Counted from the first letter of the stretch, positions 27,722 through 36,407 are shown. The stretch: DNA of 64,000 bases from Cyanobium sp. WAJ14-Wanaka (GCF_024345375.1 NZ_JAGQAZ010000001.1:964661-1028660), one strand, 5' to 3'. The notes: generated by a model from the sequence alone, not told the origin. Translations and numbers: made by a program.

Positions 27722-28344
27722 GGCAGGGCCTCCTTGAGATCTGCACCGGCCGCCAGCAACTGATCAGCGGTGATGTGCACGCCAAATTCGGCGGCCAGTT
27801 CGGCACCAAGCGTGCCGTGTAAGCCAATGACCAAAAACATCCCCATGCCCACGAGCAGATAGAGCCACTGGACCTGGCGGCCCATGTCCTTGCGCCAAAC
27901 AAACCTTTGATAGCCCCGCCAAACCGTCATGGCGATGATCACCAACAGGATCAGCACGCCACCCACTCCATGCCAAAGCATGGTTTCCATGCTTTGCAAG
28001 CCGATCGAACTGGTCACCCCGGGCAGGGGCACCGCCAGGAGCATCTCAAAGAAACCGGCCGCCACGGTAAAAAAACTAAAAATGGCGCAGGCCAGCAGGT
28101 TGTACCAACCCACATCGTGGAAACCCTGGCGGGTAATGGGCAGGGCCAGGAAGCGAAACACCCGCTTCTCAACCGGATATAGGGCCCCGGCAATATCAAA
28201 GGCAACTGCAATTACAAACAAACCAATGGTGAGGTGCACCAGGTTGGGATGGATCGGCAGGCTGTAGGGCAAGCCATTGGCCCCGAGGTCACCGGCAAGC
28301 TGGTGAATGGGGGAATCGGTGGGGATAAAGGAGCTGGCCATCAC
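27718..28344 (-). CDS. DUF2231 membrane protein (second of pair)
   Basis: This 208-residue predicted four-helix membrane protein belongs to the DUF2231 family. Histidines lie at His32 and His37 (IHPNLVH), His125 (WHGVGG) and His176 (GLHGTLG), all in or at helices. The paired pattern would suit b-type haem ligation, but this is not proven. It starts within the stop of the upstream DUF2231 gene (GTGATG over TGA) and overlaps the oxidase subunit II gene, so the three should be co-translated. A role as electron donor or membrane anchor for the CuA-less oxidase is a reasonable inference. Confidence 0.75.
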   Translation of the reverse strand: MMASSFIPTDSPIHQLAGDLGANGLPYSLPIHPNLVHLTIGLFVIAVAFDIAGALYPVEKRVFRFLALPITRQGFHDVGWYNLLACAIFSFFTVAAGFFEMLLAVPLPGVTSSIGLQSMETMLWHGVGGVLILLVIIAMTVWRGYQRFVWRKDMGRQVQWLYLLVGMGMFLVIGLHGTLGAELAAEFGVHITADQLLAAGADLKEALP

Positions 28345-28838
28345 ACCAAACCTGCCCGCATCGCCTCAACCACCTTGACGGTGTGGAGACCGTAGACCCA
28401 AATCAATTGGTTGCCCAGGCTCACCTGCAGCACGATCAGGGCACTCAGCAGTCCGCCGGCCCCGAGGAAACTCAAGGGCAATTGCTGGGGGTCCCGGCTG
28501 CGAATCACGTATCTCCAGGCCGACATCAGCGACAAAACTCCCGCCAGCGACCAGCCGATCGTGGTGTGCAAGTTGAGAATTTCGCTGGATTTGCCATAGG
28601 GATCGGCGAGTCCGGCCTCCACCTGGCCAAAAATGATTGCCACAAAGATGGCCGTGGTGGCAAATAGCAAATTCCAGAAGCTGACTTCAAAAAGAGCCGG
28701 CTTCTTTGCCAAGGTGCCAATCAGATCGAAAACGAAGGCGATCAACCCCATCGCGATAACAAAGTGCACCACGATTGGATGGAGGGTATCCATCCAGGGC
28801 AGGTTGTGGTCGTTGAGCGGTGGTAAAAACTCGAGCAT
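28341..28838 (-). CDS. DUF2231 membrane protein (first of pair)
   Basis: This 165-residue protein begins at ATG 28838 (MLEFLPPLND). The open frame continues to 28976, but the upstream part has no resemblance to the family. The histidine pattern matches its neighbour: His20 and His25 (LHPIVVH, same five-residue spacing), His91 (NLHTTIG) and His152 (GLHTVKV). It is the first gene of the eight-gene oxidase operon, so the operon promoter should lie between 28839 and 28990. The family has no settled biochemical role. Confidence 0.75.
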   Translation of the reverse strand: MLEFLPPLNDHNLPWMDTLHPIVVHFVIAMGLIAFVFDLIGTLAKKPALFEVSFWNLLFATTAIFVAIIFGQVEAGLADPYGKSSEILNLHTTIGWSLAGVLSLMSAWRYVIRSRDPQQLPLSFLGAGGLLSALIVLQVSLGNQLIWVYGLHTVKVVEAMRAGLV

Positions 28839-28970
28839 GGAAGCCCTGATCCATCCAGACCAAATAATGGCCGAAGCGATCAGGGACCCCGCCGGTATGT
28901 GAAGTTCTGCCCTGTAAATGTGCTCATTCGCCCATGCAACCCTGGCCCCGTGGGTTGCCCCTAAGCTCGC

Positions 28971-28992
28971 CACCAATTGCCCTTAATTGGTG
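28971..28992. promoter_or_regulatory. perfect 8-bp inverted repeat in the divergent region
   Basis: CACCAATT (28971-28978) and AATTGGTG (28985-28992) form a perfect inverted repeat with a 6-bp spacer. It lies between the oxidase operon (minus strand) and the HdeD-family gene (plus strand). The right arm contains both possible start codons of the HdeD gene, TTG at 28987 and GTG at 28990. It could be an operator for divergent control or a hairpin hiding the start codon. Confidence 0.45.
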
Positions 28993-29514
28993 TCCGTTCC
29001 TGCTTCACCCGCCCTGCGCTGGCTGACCGCCGCCCTGCTGTTTGCCGCGGCCGGTCTCTCGATCGCCCTGCCGTTTGTTTCGGCAACGCTGCTGACGATT
29101 GCCATTGGCGCGGTGGCAACCGTCGCAGGGGTATCGCAAATCCTGCGTCTGACCGGCGAAGGCGATGCCAAAGCAAAGCTTTTTCGGCTCCTATCTGGCC
29201 TGCTCTACGTGGGCGGCGGCATTTGGGTTTTGGCCTTCCCGATCGATAGCGAGGTGAGCCTCACCCTGTTTGTGGGCTTCCTGCTGGCCTTCGAAGGGGT
29301 GATGGAATTGGCCGCCTCAGCCACCGGCCAAGGGGCGGCGCGGGGCTTGGTGCTGGTCGACGGCATCGTCACCGCGATCCTGGGGGTAATGCTGATCGCC
29401 GAATGGCCGAGCGACAGCATCTGGGCCGTTGGCATGCTTTTTGGCATTGGCATGGCCTTCTCCGCCATCAACCTGCTTACCGCCCCTAGCCAGCCGACCG
29501 GATCGGCCAGCTAG
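28987..29514 (+). CDS. HdeD/DUF308 family membrane protein
   Basis: This 175-residue protein has six hydrophobic helices and the DUF308 repeat pattern (FVSATLLTIAIGAVATVAGV; LFVGFLLAFEGVMELA). Enterobacterial HdeD is linked to acid stress; the cyanobacterial role is not known. The start is TTG 28987 or GTG 28990, both in the arm of an inverted repeat. It is divergent from the oxidase operon and tail-to-tail with ggt, with a 5-base gap. Confidence 0.65.
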   Translation: MVSVPASPALRWLTAALLFAAAGLSIALPFVSATLLTIAIGAVATVAGVSQILRLTGEGDAKAKLFRLLSGLLYVGGGIWVLAFPIDSEVSLTLFVGFLLAFEGVMELAASATGQGAARGLVLVDGIVTAILGVMLIAEWPSDSIWAVGMLFGIGMAFSAINLLTAPSQPTGSAS

Positions 29515-29519
29515 GCCAT

Positions 29520-31373
29520 TCATTCAGCCACCGCAGCCGCATCCAGGCGCCTGGGATCTGCCACCCCCAGGCTGCCGGCCCAGCGCCCCTGCTGCCGTGG
29601 CAAGGCCTCAACACTGTTGGCCGAGCCCATTGCCTGGCCCTGCTCCAGCAGGTGGCCCATCGCCTTGAGTAGGTGCTGGGTGTCTGGGCTGATGCCCTGT
29701 TCGATGTTGATTTGGTCGGGCCAGAGCTGGCTGTGGATGCGGGGTGCGGCCACCGCCGAGGCCAGGTTCAGGCCATGCACGATCCGATTTAGGAGCACCT
29801 GCAGCACGGTGCTGATGATGCGGCTGCCGCCCGGGCTTCCCGTGGCAAACCAGGGGCTGCCATCAGGGCGCAACACCAGGGTGGGGGTCATCGAACTCAA
29901 GGGTCTGCGGCCCGGGGCCACCAAATTGGCCATCCCCTGCACCAATCCATAGGCGTTGGCAGTGCCGGCTTTGAAGCTGAAATCATCCATTTCATTGTTG
30001 AGCAAGAATCCCGCTCCTGGCACGCTCACCCCATTGCCATAGGCGAAGTTCAAGGTGGTGGTGGTGGCCACAAGCCCCCCCTGGCTATCCACCACCGAAA
30101 GGTGGGTGGTGTTGGTGCCGCCGGTCACCCCACTGGCACCCTTGGCAAGCTCAAGGGCCGGCCGATGGCGCCTGGTATTGATTGATTGGCGGAGCTGGTC
30201 GGCGTAGCTCCGGCTGAGCAGGCGTTCCAGGGGGATTGGGATCTGATCTGGATCGCCGAGCCATTGGTTGCGGTCGCGGTAGGCGAGGTTCAACGCCTCG
30301 ACCATGGTGTGGATGGTGGCGGCGCTATTGAGGCCAGGGGCGGCCAAATCGAGGGGCTCCAGAATTTGCAGCAACAGCAGCAAGGTGACTCCACCGCCGC
30401 TGGGGGGAGGCATGGTGACCACCGGCGAGCCCCGAAACTGGCCCACCAAGGGGCGCCGTAACTGGGCCCGGTAGCGATCCAGGTCGAGCTGGCTAATTAG
30501 GCCGCCGCGGCTGCGCATAAGTTGCACCAGGGCGGAGCCGGTGGGCCCCTGGTAGAAGCCCCGCTCCCCCGCCAGGGCGATGCGCCGAAGGCTGGTGGCC
30601 AGCAGTTGCTGGCGCAGGATTTCCCCCGGGCGATAGGGGATGGGCGATCCGCCAGGCCGGGCCGGGGGGTGGAAAAAGATGCGGCGCGAGAGCTGGTCGG
30701 CCTGGAGCAAGGGTGCCGCCTGCGCCAGGGAATCGGCCAGGGCCTTACCCACGGGGAAGCCCTGGTCTGCCAGGCGAATGGCCGGTGCCATTACGGCGGC
30801 CAAGGGCAGGCGGCCGTAGCAGCGCTGGCTCAACAACAGGCCCGCGGGAGTACCTGGCACCCCGGTACTGAGCAGGCTGCGGCTGGTCCGTTGCCGATCG
30901 ACACTGCCATCGGCCTTCAGGAATAGGTGGGGCTGGGCCGCCAGGGGGGCCGTCTCGCGAAAATCGACGGCCACTGCGGTGCCCTTGCCCACAGGAACCT
31001 CCGGATTGGCCGCCGCCAAACAACCCCGCCGCCGGGCCGGCGAGGGGCCGGGCAACCAGGCCACCAGAAAACCGCCCCCGCCCAAATTGCCGGCCTGGGG
31101 CAGGGTTACGGCCAGGGCAAAGGAGGTGGCCACGGCTGCATCTACCGCATTACCCCCCTGGCGCAGGATCTGGGCGCCCACCCCGGAGGCGATCAGCTCC
31201 TGGCTCGCCACCATGCCCTTGGCCGACCAGATCGGCTGAAAGCGCTGGCCCTGCTCCTGGAGCACATTGGCCTGGGCCGGCAATCCCACACAATTGGCCC
31301 CTACAGCCAGGAGCGCAAGGGCCCGAAACCAGCTCCTGCCTTGGCCAGCAACCGTGCTTAGGCCAGGGAGCAT
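29520..31373 (-). CDS. ggt: gamma-glutamyltransferase
   Basis: This periplasmic Ntn-hydrolase-type enzyme transfers or hydrolyses gamma-glutamyl groups of glutathione. It is 617 residues long with a signal peptide (WFRALALLAVGANCVGLPAQA). Self-cleavage should occur before the Thr of NTTHLSVVDSQGG, giving large and small subunits. The small-subunit block NFAYGNGVSVPGAGFLLNN and the later PGGSRI substrate loop are present. The gene lies two bases from yajQ on the same strand. Confidence 0.9.
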   Translation of the reverse strand: MLPGLSTVAGQGRSWFRALALLAVGANCVGLPAQANVLQEQGQRFQPIWSAKGMVASQELIASGVGAQILRQGGNAVDAAVATSFALAVTLPQAGNLGGGGFLVAWLPGPSPARRRGCLAAANPEVPVGKGTAVAVDFRETAPLAAQPHLFLKADGSVDRQRTSRSLLSTGVPGTPAGLLLSQRCYGRLPLAAVMAPAIRLADQGFPVGKALADSLAQAAPLLQADQLSRRIFFHPPARPGGSPIPYRPGEILRQQLLATSLRRIALAGERGFYQGPTGSALVQLMRSRGGLISQLDLDRYRAQLRRPLVGQFRGSPVVTMPPPSGGGVTLLLLLQILEPLDLAAPGLNSAATIHTMVEALNLAYRDRNQWLGDPDQIPIPLERLLSRSYADQLRQSINTRRHRPALELAKGASGVTGGTNTTHLSVVDSQGGLVATTTTLNFAYGNGVSVPGAGFLLNNEMDDFSFKAGTANAYGLVQGMANLVAPGRRPLSSMTPTLVLRPDGSPWFATGSPGGSRIISTVLQVLLNRIVHGLNLASAVAAPRIHSQLWPDQINIEQGISPDTQHLLKAMGHLLEQGQAMGSANSVEALPRQQGRWAGSLGVADPRRLDAAAVAE

Positions 31374-31375
31374 GG

Positions 31376-31867
31376 CTAGCGGTAGTTCTCAAACTGGAGC
31401 GGCACGTCCACGTCCTGGCCCTTGAGCAGCTGGATGGCCTGCTGGAGATCGTCCTTGTTTTTGCCTGTCACCCGCAGGCTGTCGCCCTGGATCGCCACGG
31501 TGACCTTTTTGAGTTCGTCGCGGACGGTTTTGCTCAGGGATTTAGCCAGTTCCTGGGTGAGGCCCTTGCGCAGCTTGACCACCTGCTTGACCCGGTTGCC
31601 GCCAACGGCTTCTGGGGTCTGGAAATCGAAGATTTTGAGCGAGAGATCCCGCTTGGTGGCCTTCTGGCGCAGCACGTCCTCTACGGCCTGCAGAGACATG
31701 TCGCTGGCGGTAGTGATCGTGAAGCTGGTTTCCTCCAGCTCTATCTCCGTGCCTGAGTCCTTGAGGTCGTAGCGCTGCCCCACGTCACGGCGCACCTGGT
31801 CGAGGGTATTGACCAGCTCCTGGCGATCAAAATCGCTCACCACGTCGAAGGAATAGGTATCGGCCAT
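31376..31867 (-). CDS. yajQ: YajQ family (DUF520) nucleotide-binding protein
   Basis: This small cytoplasmic protein of 163 residues has two ferredoxin-like folds. The N-terminus MADTYSFDVVSDFDRQEL is the family signature, and LRVTGKNKDDLQQAI lies near the C-terminus. Homologues bind RNA or cyclic di-GMP. The start is ATG 31867; the 20-codon upstream extension to 31927 is not conserved. It lies just after ggt's upstream end and is divergent from the MAPEG gene. Confidence 0.9.
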   Translation of the reverse strand: MADTYSFDVVSDFDRQELVNTLDQVRRDVGQRYDLKDSGTEIELEETSFTITTASDMSLQAVEDVLRQKATKRDLSLKIFDFQTPEAVGGNRVKQVVKLRKGLTQELAKSLSKTVRDELKKVTVAIQGDSLRVTGKNKDDLQQAIQLLKGQDVDVPLQFENYR

Positions 31868-31930
31868 CGCGGCTCTCACATCCGGGTATGGCCCCAGCCT
31901 AGAAAAGAGCCCAACAAGCCCTTGCAAGCC

Positions 31931-32368
31931 ATGGAGAACATCGCCCTAGCCCCCTATGCCTGGTCCCTGGTGCTGGCGGGGGCAGTGGTTGTTTTGAGCG
32001 TGGTGCCCCTGGGCGCTGGCCGCTCCAAGGCCGATTTCAGCATGGCTGATTTGGCCGCCCCCAGGGCGATGTTTGAACGGCTACCCGCCTGGGGGAAACG
32101 GGCCGCCTGGGCCCACCAAAACAGCTTTGAGGCCTTCGGCCTGCATGCGCCTGCCTGCCTGCTCTGCCTAGTGGCCGGGCCGAATTCGCCCATTGCCAGC
32201 GATGCCATCACCATGGCCGCCGCCTGGATTCACCCGGCCCTAAGGCTGGTGTACATCTGTGCCTACGTGGGCAATGTGCCCCCCCTGCGGGGCATGTGCT
32301 GGGCCGGTGGCCTGCTCTGCACTGGCCTGCTCTACGTGGGGGGCCTGAGGGCCCTACTGGCGGGCTAG
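31931..32368 (+). CDS. MAPEG family membrane protein
   Basis: This membrane-associated protein of the eicosanoid/glutathione metabolism type has 145 residues and four helices. The family block RAAWAHQNSFEAFGLHAPA is present, followed by IHPALRLVYICAYVGNVPPL. Cyanobacterial members are mostly uncharacterised; glutathione transferase-like activity is possible. ATG 31931 is chosen over a TTG three codons earlier. Only 14 bases, which form a hairpin, separate it from the convergent gene. Confidence 0.75.
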   Translation: MENIALAPYAWSLVLAGAVVVLSVVPLGAGRSKADFSMADLAAPRAMFERLPAWGKRAAWAHQNSFEAFGLHAPACLLCLVAGPNSPIASDAITMAAAWIHPALRLVYICAYVGNVPPLRGMCWAGGLLCTGLLYVGGLRALLAG

Positions 32369-32383
32369 GGCTATCTCGGCCCT
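32367..32383. terminator. bidirectional hairpin between convergent stops
   Basis: AGGGC (32367-32371) and GCCCT (32379-32383) form a perfect 5-bp stem with a 7-base loop. The stem fills the whole gap between the stop codons of the MAPEG gene and its convergent neighbour and touches both stops. There is no T-run, so termination is plausible but unproven. Confidence 0.35.
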
Positions 32384-32898
32384 CAGTCGAAGAAGAGCAG
32401 GGTCACCACCTTGCCCATGTCTTCGGCGGAGCGGCAACTGGCCAAGAGGGTTTCGCTGTCGTGGAAGGCGTAGCAAATCAACTGGTCACACCTGCTGATG
32501 ATGTCCTGGTTGCAGAGGCTGCTGGCTATCGGCAGGGGCAGGTCGTCGTGTTCGGGCTTCTCCACTAGGTGGAGCACCTTTTCCAGCTGGTCGCGGGATT
32601 CCCCAGGCTGGCGGTCGAGGCTTTGGGGCAACAGAACCGTCAGCCGGCTGGGCTCCACATCGAGCACGCTGCGGATTACGGCTGAATTGACCCCCTGGGC
32701 GCCGGAGGTCATCAGGTTGTGACCCTCCTGGGCCAGGGAGCGGGCCACCAGTTCCACAAGGTGAATCGCCACCACGGGCACATGGCGACTGCCAAGAATC
32801 GCAATGCGGCGCTTGCCCCGGTCCTGGAGCATGGCCAGCTCTTGGGCCAGGGTATCGATCCGCTCAAGTCCCGGAAGATCTATGGATCGGGTCACCAA
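32383..32898 (-). CDS. DprA/LOG-type Rossmann-fold protein
   Basis: This 171-residue protein has a nucleotide-binding-like segment RRIAILGSRHVPVVAIHLVE and the block MTSGAQGVNSAVI, which recall the DprA/Smf and LOG Rossmann families. It is far shorter than true DprA and lacks its extra domains. It is probably a cyanobacterial conserved protein of unknown role. TTG 32898 and GTG 32895 are both possible starts. Confidence 0.6.
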   Translation of the reverse strand: MVTRSIDLPGLERIDTLAQELAMLQDRGKRRIAILGSRHVPVVAIHLVELVARSLAQEGHNLMTSGAQGVNSAVIRSVLDVEPSRLTVLLPQSLDRQPGESRDQLEKVLHLVEKPEHDDLPLPIASSLCNQDIISRCDQLICYAFHDSETLLASCRSAEDMGKVVTLLFFD

Positions 32899-32931
32899 TA
32901 GACCGCAGTCTGCCCATTGAAACTAGCAGTC

Positions 32932-34005
32932 TCAGGCAGCTTTTGCGCCCAGCCCCAGCTGGCCAAACAGGGGCGAGAAATCACAGTGCTCCTCCACTAG
33001 GCGGAAGGCATAGGTGGCCTTGACAGCCTCATTGAGCCGCACATGGCCAAAGGCCTGCTCGATCACCTCCACGGTTGTGAGGGTGTCGTGGTCGACCTTG
33101 AGCAGGGGCACCTCTAGCTCCTCTGCCCGATTCAGTAACTGGGGCAAGGGATCACCAGCACCGGTGAGGATCAGGCACTGGGTGGAGGCCTCGAGGGCCG
33201 CCAATTGAATATCCGTGCGATCGGCACCGGTAACCACGGCCATGTTGCGGCGGCGGCGGAAAAATTCCATGGCCGAATTCACATTCATCGCCCCAATCGA
33301 CAGGGTTTCCACCAGCAGATCCAAGCGATCACTGCAACAGAGCACCTCCGCCTGCAGGCGCCGGGCCAACTCCTCCACCGTGACGCTGCGCAGCAGGGGG
33401 CTGCGGGGCATCACGCCCAGCACGGACAAGCCCAACCGCCCCATGGCCGGCACCACCTCCTGGAGCAGGGCCGCCACCCCATCGGGATCCACCCCGTTGA
33501 GCACAACCCCCGCCAGGCGGCTGCCCAGCTGGGCCTGGGCGGCCAGAAGCGCCTCGACGCTGGAGCTGTCAGTCCAGGGATGCACCAGCAACACCGGAGC
33601 ATCGAGCCCTTCTGCCAACTGGGCCAAACCCAGGCCAAACAACAGGCCCTCGTGCAAACTCCCCCCCGCCTCGAGCAGGGTCAAACCGGAAGGGGCAGCT
33701 TGAAGCTGCTGACGCAGGGCCGCAAAGCCCGCCCCCGCTTCCAGGTTTGCCGCGATCAGGCGCTGGTGGGCGGTAATGGGTCCCAATTCGTGCAGGGAGG
33801 CGATCAGTTGGCCCTCGCCCAGCCCGAGGGTGGTGCCCAGAAAGCTCACATCGGGATCCAGCAGGCCGCCACCGTTGGCCGCAGCCAGGGGCTTGCCAAA
33901 CCTAACCTCCACCCCCTGCTGCCGCAGCTGGCGGGCCAGCCCCAGCACCACCGCCGACTTGCCGCTGTAGGGCTCACAGGATCCAACCAGCAAGGTGGGC
34001 GCCAT
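32932..34005 (-). CDS. BioD-like ATPase with DRTGG domain
   Basis: The protein has 357 residues. An N-terminal P-loop domain of dethiobiotin-synthetase-like fold (VGSCEPYSGKSAVVLGLA) is followed by a DRTGG domain around residues 215-320. This architecture matches the N-terminal part of phosphate acetyltransferase-family proteins, but the acetyltransferase domain is absent, so it is not an enzyme of acetate metabolism as such. A regulatory or nucleotide-sensing role is likely. It is divergent from the SDR gene. Confidence 0.7.
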   Translation of the reverse strand: MAPTLLVGSCEPYSGKSAVVLGLARQLRQQGVEVRFGKPLAAANGGGLLDPDVSFLGTTLGLGEGQLIASLHELGPITAHQRLIAANLEAGAGFAALRQQLQAAPSGLTLLEAGGSLHEGLLFGLGLAQLAEGLDAPVLLVHPWTDSSSVEALLAAQAQLGSRLAGVVLNGVDPDGVAALLQEVVPAMGRLGLSVLGVMPRSPLLRSVTVEELARRLQAEVLCCSDRLDLLVETLSIGAMNVNSAMEFFRRRRNMAVVTGADRTDIQLAALEASTQCLILTGAGDPLPQLLNRAEELEVPLLKVDHDTLTTVEVIEQAFGHVRLNEAVKATYAFRLVEEHCDFSPLFGQLGLGAKAA

Positions 34006-34134
34006 CTCTCGATCTCGCTGGGCTGTTAGGTGGCCGGCAATTTAGGCGCAGCTGGCACCAAAACGCCTGGGGCAGCAAGGCCGCCCAGAAACCGTTGGAG
34101 GTCATGTAAGCCTGAGCGCAGCTTCCATACTGGT

Positions 34135-34851
34135 TTGTCGCAATCTGGTTCAGCCCCAACCGTGGCGATTACGGGTGCCAGCGGTGCCCTCGGCCAGGCC
34201 CTACTGCGGGCCTGGCATCGCCGGGGCGCCCAGCTTGTTGCCCTAACTAGCAGTGACAAGCCCCTGGAGATTTGCGATCAAAAGGGGGTGGCCATTCCCC
34301 TTAGGCAGGTGAGCTGGCAGGTGGGCAAGGAGGAGCAGCTGGCTCCCCTGCTGGCAGCGGTCGATGTGCTCGTTTTGAACCACGGAATAAATAGCCATCA
34401 AGATCGCAGCCAGGCAGCCACCGCCAGGTGCTTGGAGGTAAACGCTTTGAGCAGCTGGCGCCTGGCCGAACTAATGGCGACCACGGCCAAAAAACCTGGC
34501 AAGGAGATTTGGATCAACACCTCAGAGGCGGAAATCCAGCCGGCCGCCAGTCCGCTCTACGAAATTAGCAAGCGCCTTTTGGGTCACCTGATCAGCCTGA
34601 GGGCCCTCGATTGGCAGTCAGGCGCCCAACCACTGCGCATCCGCCGGCTGGTCTTGGGTCCATTTCGATCCAACCTGAACCCAATTGGGGTGATGGGGGC
34701 AGATTTCGTCGCCAATCAGATACTCAACCAGGCGAATTGGGGCTGCAACCTAATAATTGTGACCCCCAACCCCCTCACCTATCTGTTGATGCCAATCGCC
34801 ACCATGGGCCGCTGGCTTTACAACTCCGTATTCACAAAATCAAGTTTTTAA
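34135..34851 (+). CDS. SDR family NAD(P)-binding protein
   Basis: This short-chain-dehydrogenase-like protein has about 238 residues and the cofactor motif VAITGASGALGQALLRA. VLVLNHGIN stands where NNAG is usual. The active-site region NTSEAEIQ..SPLYEISKRLLG contains YEISK (YxxxK). The C-terminal half has a hydrophobic end that might touch a membrane. The start is taken as TTG 34135; upstream in-frame sequence to 34030 has low complexity and is unlikely to be coding. Confidence 0.6.
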   Translation: MSQSGSAPTVAITGASGALGQALLRAWHRRGAQLVALTSSDKPLEICDQKGVAIPLRQVSWQVGKEEQLAPLLAAVDVLVLNHGINSHQDRSQAATARCLEVNALSSWRLAELMATTAKKPGKEIWINTSEAEIQPAASPLYEISKRLLGHLISLRALDWQSGAQPLRIRRLVLGPFRSNLNPIGVMGADFVANQILNQANWGCNLIIVTPNPLTYLLMPIATMGRWLYNSVFTKSSF

Positions 34852-34855
34852 GCTC

Positions 34856-35716
34856 CTAAAAATCGCGGTCAGTGAGGATTTCGCAGCCATCACTGGTGAC
34901 GGCGACGGTGTGCTCCCACTGGGCCGAAAGGCTGCCATCCTTGGTTACCACGGTCCAGCGATCCTTGAGGGTGCGACAGGCCTTGCTGCCCGCATTGAGG
35001 ATCGGCTCCACCGCCAGGGTCATGCCGGACCGGAGGGTCATGTTGGGCAGGTCGCGGGTGCGGAAATTAAATACGGAGGGCTCCTCATGGAGGTTGCGGC
35101 CCACCCCGTGGCCCGTGTAGTCCTCCACCACCGCATAGCCATGGGCCTCCACATGGTCTTGAACGGCACCGGCGATGTCGAGCAGGGTGTTGCCCGCCTT
35201 GATCTTGGCCAAGCCCTTCATCAAGGATTCCTGGGCCACCCGGCTGAGGCGCTGGGCCTCCTCACTGGCCCCTTCCCCCACACAAATACTGATGCAGCTA
35301 TCGCCGTGGTAGCCATCGAAATAGGCACCTGTGTCCACCTTCACCAGGTCGCCGGCCTTGATCACCCGCTTGCTGTTGGGAATTCCATGGACCACTTCGT
35401 TGTTGATGCTGGCGCAGATGCTTGCAGGGAAGCCGTGGTAACCCATGAAGCTTGGGGTTGCCCCCATCTCCCGGATCCGGCGCTCGGCATGGCGATCCAG
35501 GTCGCCGGTGGTCATCCCAGGGGCAGCGAGGTCCATAATTTCGCGCAACACCGTGGCGACGATGCGACTGGCCCGGCGCATGGTTTCCAGCTCGCGGGCC
35601 GATTTGATCTCCACACCGCGGCGGCCCTTTTGGATGCGGGGGCCCGTTTCCAAAGCTTGGGCTTGGGGGGCCTTGCGCTCCTTAGTGCTCGCCAGCAGGT
35701 CGGCAAAGAGGTTCAT
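34856..35716 (-). CDS. map: methionine aminopeptidase, type I
   Basis: This enzyme removes the N-terminal Met from nascent proteins. It is 286 residues from ATG 35716 ([10 protein letters not shown]). Metal ligands are seen in [18 protein letters not shown] (two Asp), [12 protein letters not shown] (His), and the later Glu residues in VEPI and QWEHTVAV. An N-terminal extension of about 35 residues before [13 protein letters not shown] is typical of picocyanobacterial copies. The open frame upstream to 35977 is a shadow of rplS. Confidence 0.93.
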   Translation of the reverse strand: MNLFADLLASTKERKAPQAQALETGPRIQKGRRGVEIKSARELETMRRASRIVATVLREIMDLAAPGMTTGDLDRHAERRIREMGATPSFMGYHGFPASICASINNEVVHGIPNSKRVIKAGDLVKVDTGAYFDGYHGDSCISICVGEGASEEAQRLSRVAQESLMKGLAKIKAGNTLLDIAGAVQDHVEAHGYAVVEDYTGHGVGRNLHEEPSVFNFRTRDLPNMTLRSGMTLAVEPILNAGSKACRTLKDRWTVVTKDGSLSAQWEHTVAVTSDGCEILTDRDF

Positions 35717-35847
35717 GCGGCCGCCAGCTATCAGCGTTTCAAGAGCTTTCAAGCTACCAACTGCGGGCCGCCCATGGGAGGGCGGCTGGGGGGAGCTGGC
35801 ACTTGAGCCGGTACACTGACTCTTTGGCCAGGCGTAGCGGAGCTGAG

Positions 35848-36345
35848 ATGGCAACGGATTCGAACGAAGTAAACGACAGCTCGGAAGTGCTGGAAGCCCC
35901 AGAAGAGGGCGCTGTTTCTGCAGGAACTGCAACCGCAGAGGCCAAAACAGCTGTGGCCACTGCGGCACCAAAGCCAACCACTGGCAAGATGAGCGCCTAC
36001 GAAATGATTCGCGCCTTCGAGGCCGGGCAACTCAAGAGCGGTCTACCCGAGATCTACGTGGGCGACACCGTCAAGGTGGGTGTGCGGATTCGGGAAGGCA
36101 CCAAGGAGCGGGTCCAGCCCTACGAGGGCGTGGTCATAGCCAAGCGCCACGGCGGGATGAACGAGACCATCACCGTGCGCAGAATCTTCCAGGGCATTGG
36201 CGTGGAGAGGGTTTTCATGCTCCACAGCCCCCAGGTGGCGTCCGTCACCGTGGAGCGCCGCGGTAAGGTGCGCCGGGCGAAGCTCTTTTATCTGCGGGAT
36301 CGGGTGGGTAAAGCCACACGGGTCAAGCAGCGCTTCGACCGCTAG
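35848..36345 (+). CDS. rplS: 50S ribosomal protein L19
   Basis: The protein has 165 residues. Its conserved core begins near residue 55 ([19 protein letters not shown]) and runs through [13 protein letters not shown] to [15 protein letters not shown]. The acidic and Ala/Thr-rich N-terminal extension (about 50 residues) is common in marine and freshwater picocyanobacteria and absent in E. coli L19. The ATG at 35848 is preceded by GGAGCTGAG. It is divergent from map. Confidence 0.95.
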   Translation: MATDSNEVNDSSEVLEAPEEGAVSAGTATAEAKTAVATAAPKPTTGKMSAYEMIRAFEAGQLKSGLPEIYVGDTVKVGVRIREGTKERVQPYEGVVIAKRHGGMNETITVRRIFQGIGVERVFMLHSPQVASVTVERRGKVRRAKLFYLRDRVGKATRVKQRFDR

Positions 36346-36407
36346 GTCTCTTTTTAGGCAGACCGCCTTCCCTAAGAGTCCCTCTAGTTAACGGGGGCAT
36401 CGGCATT

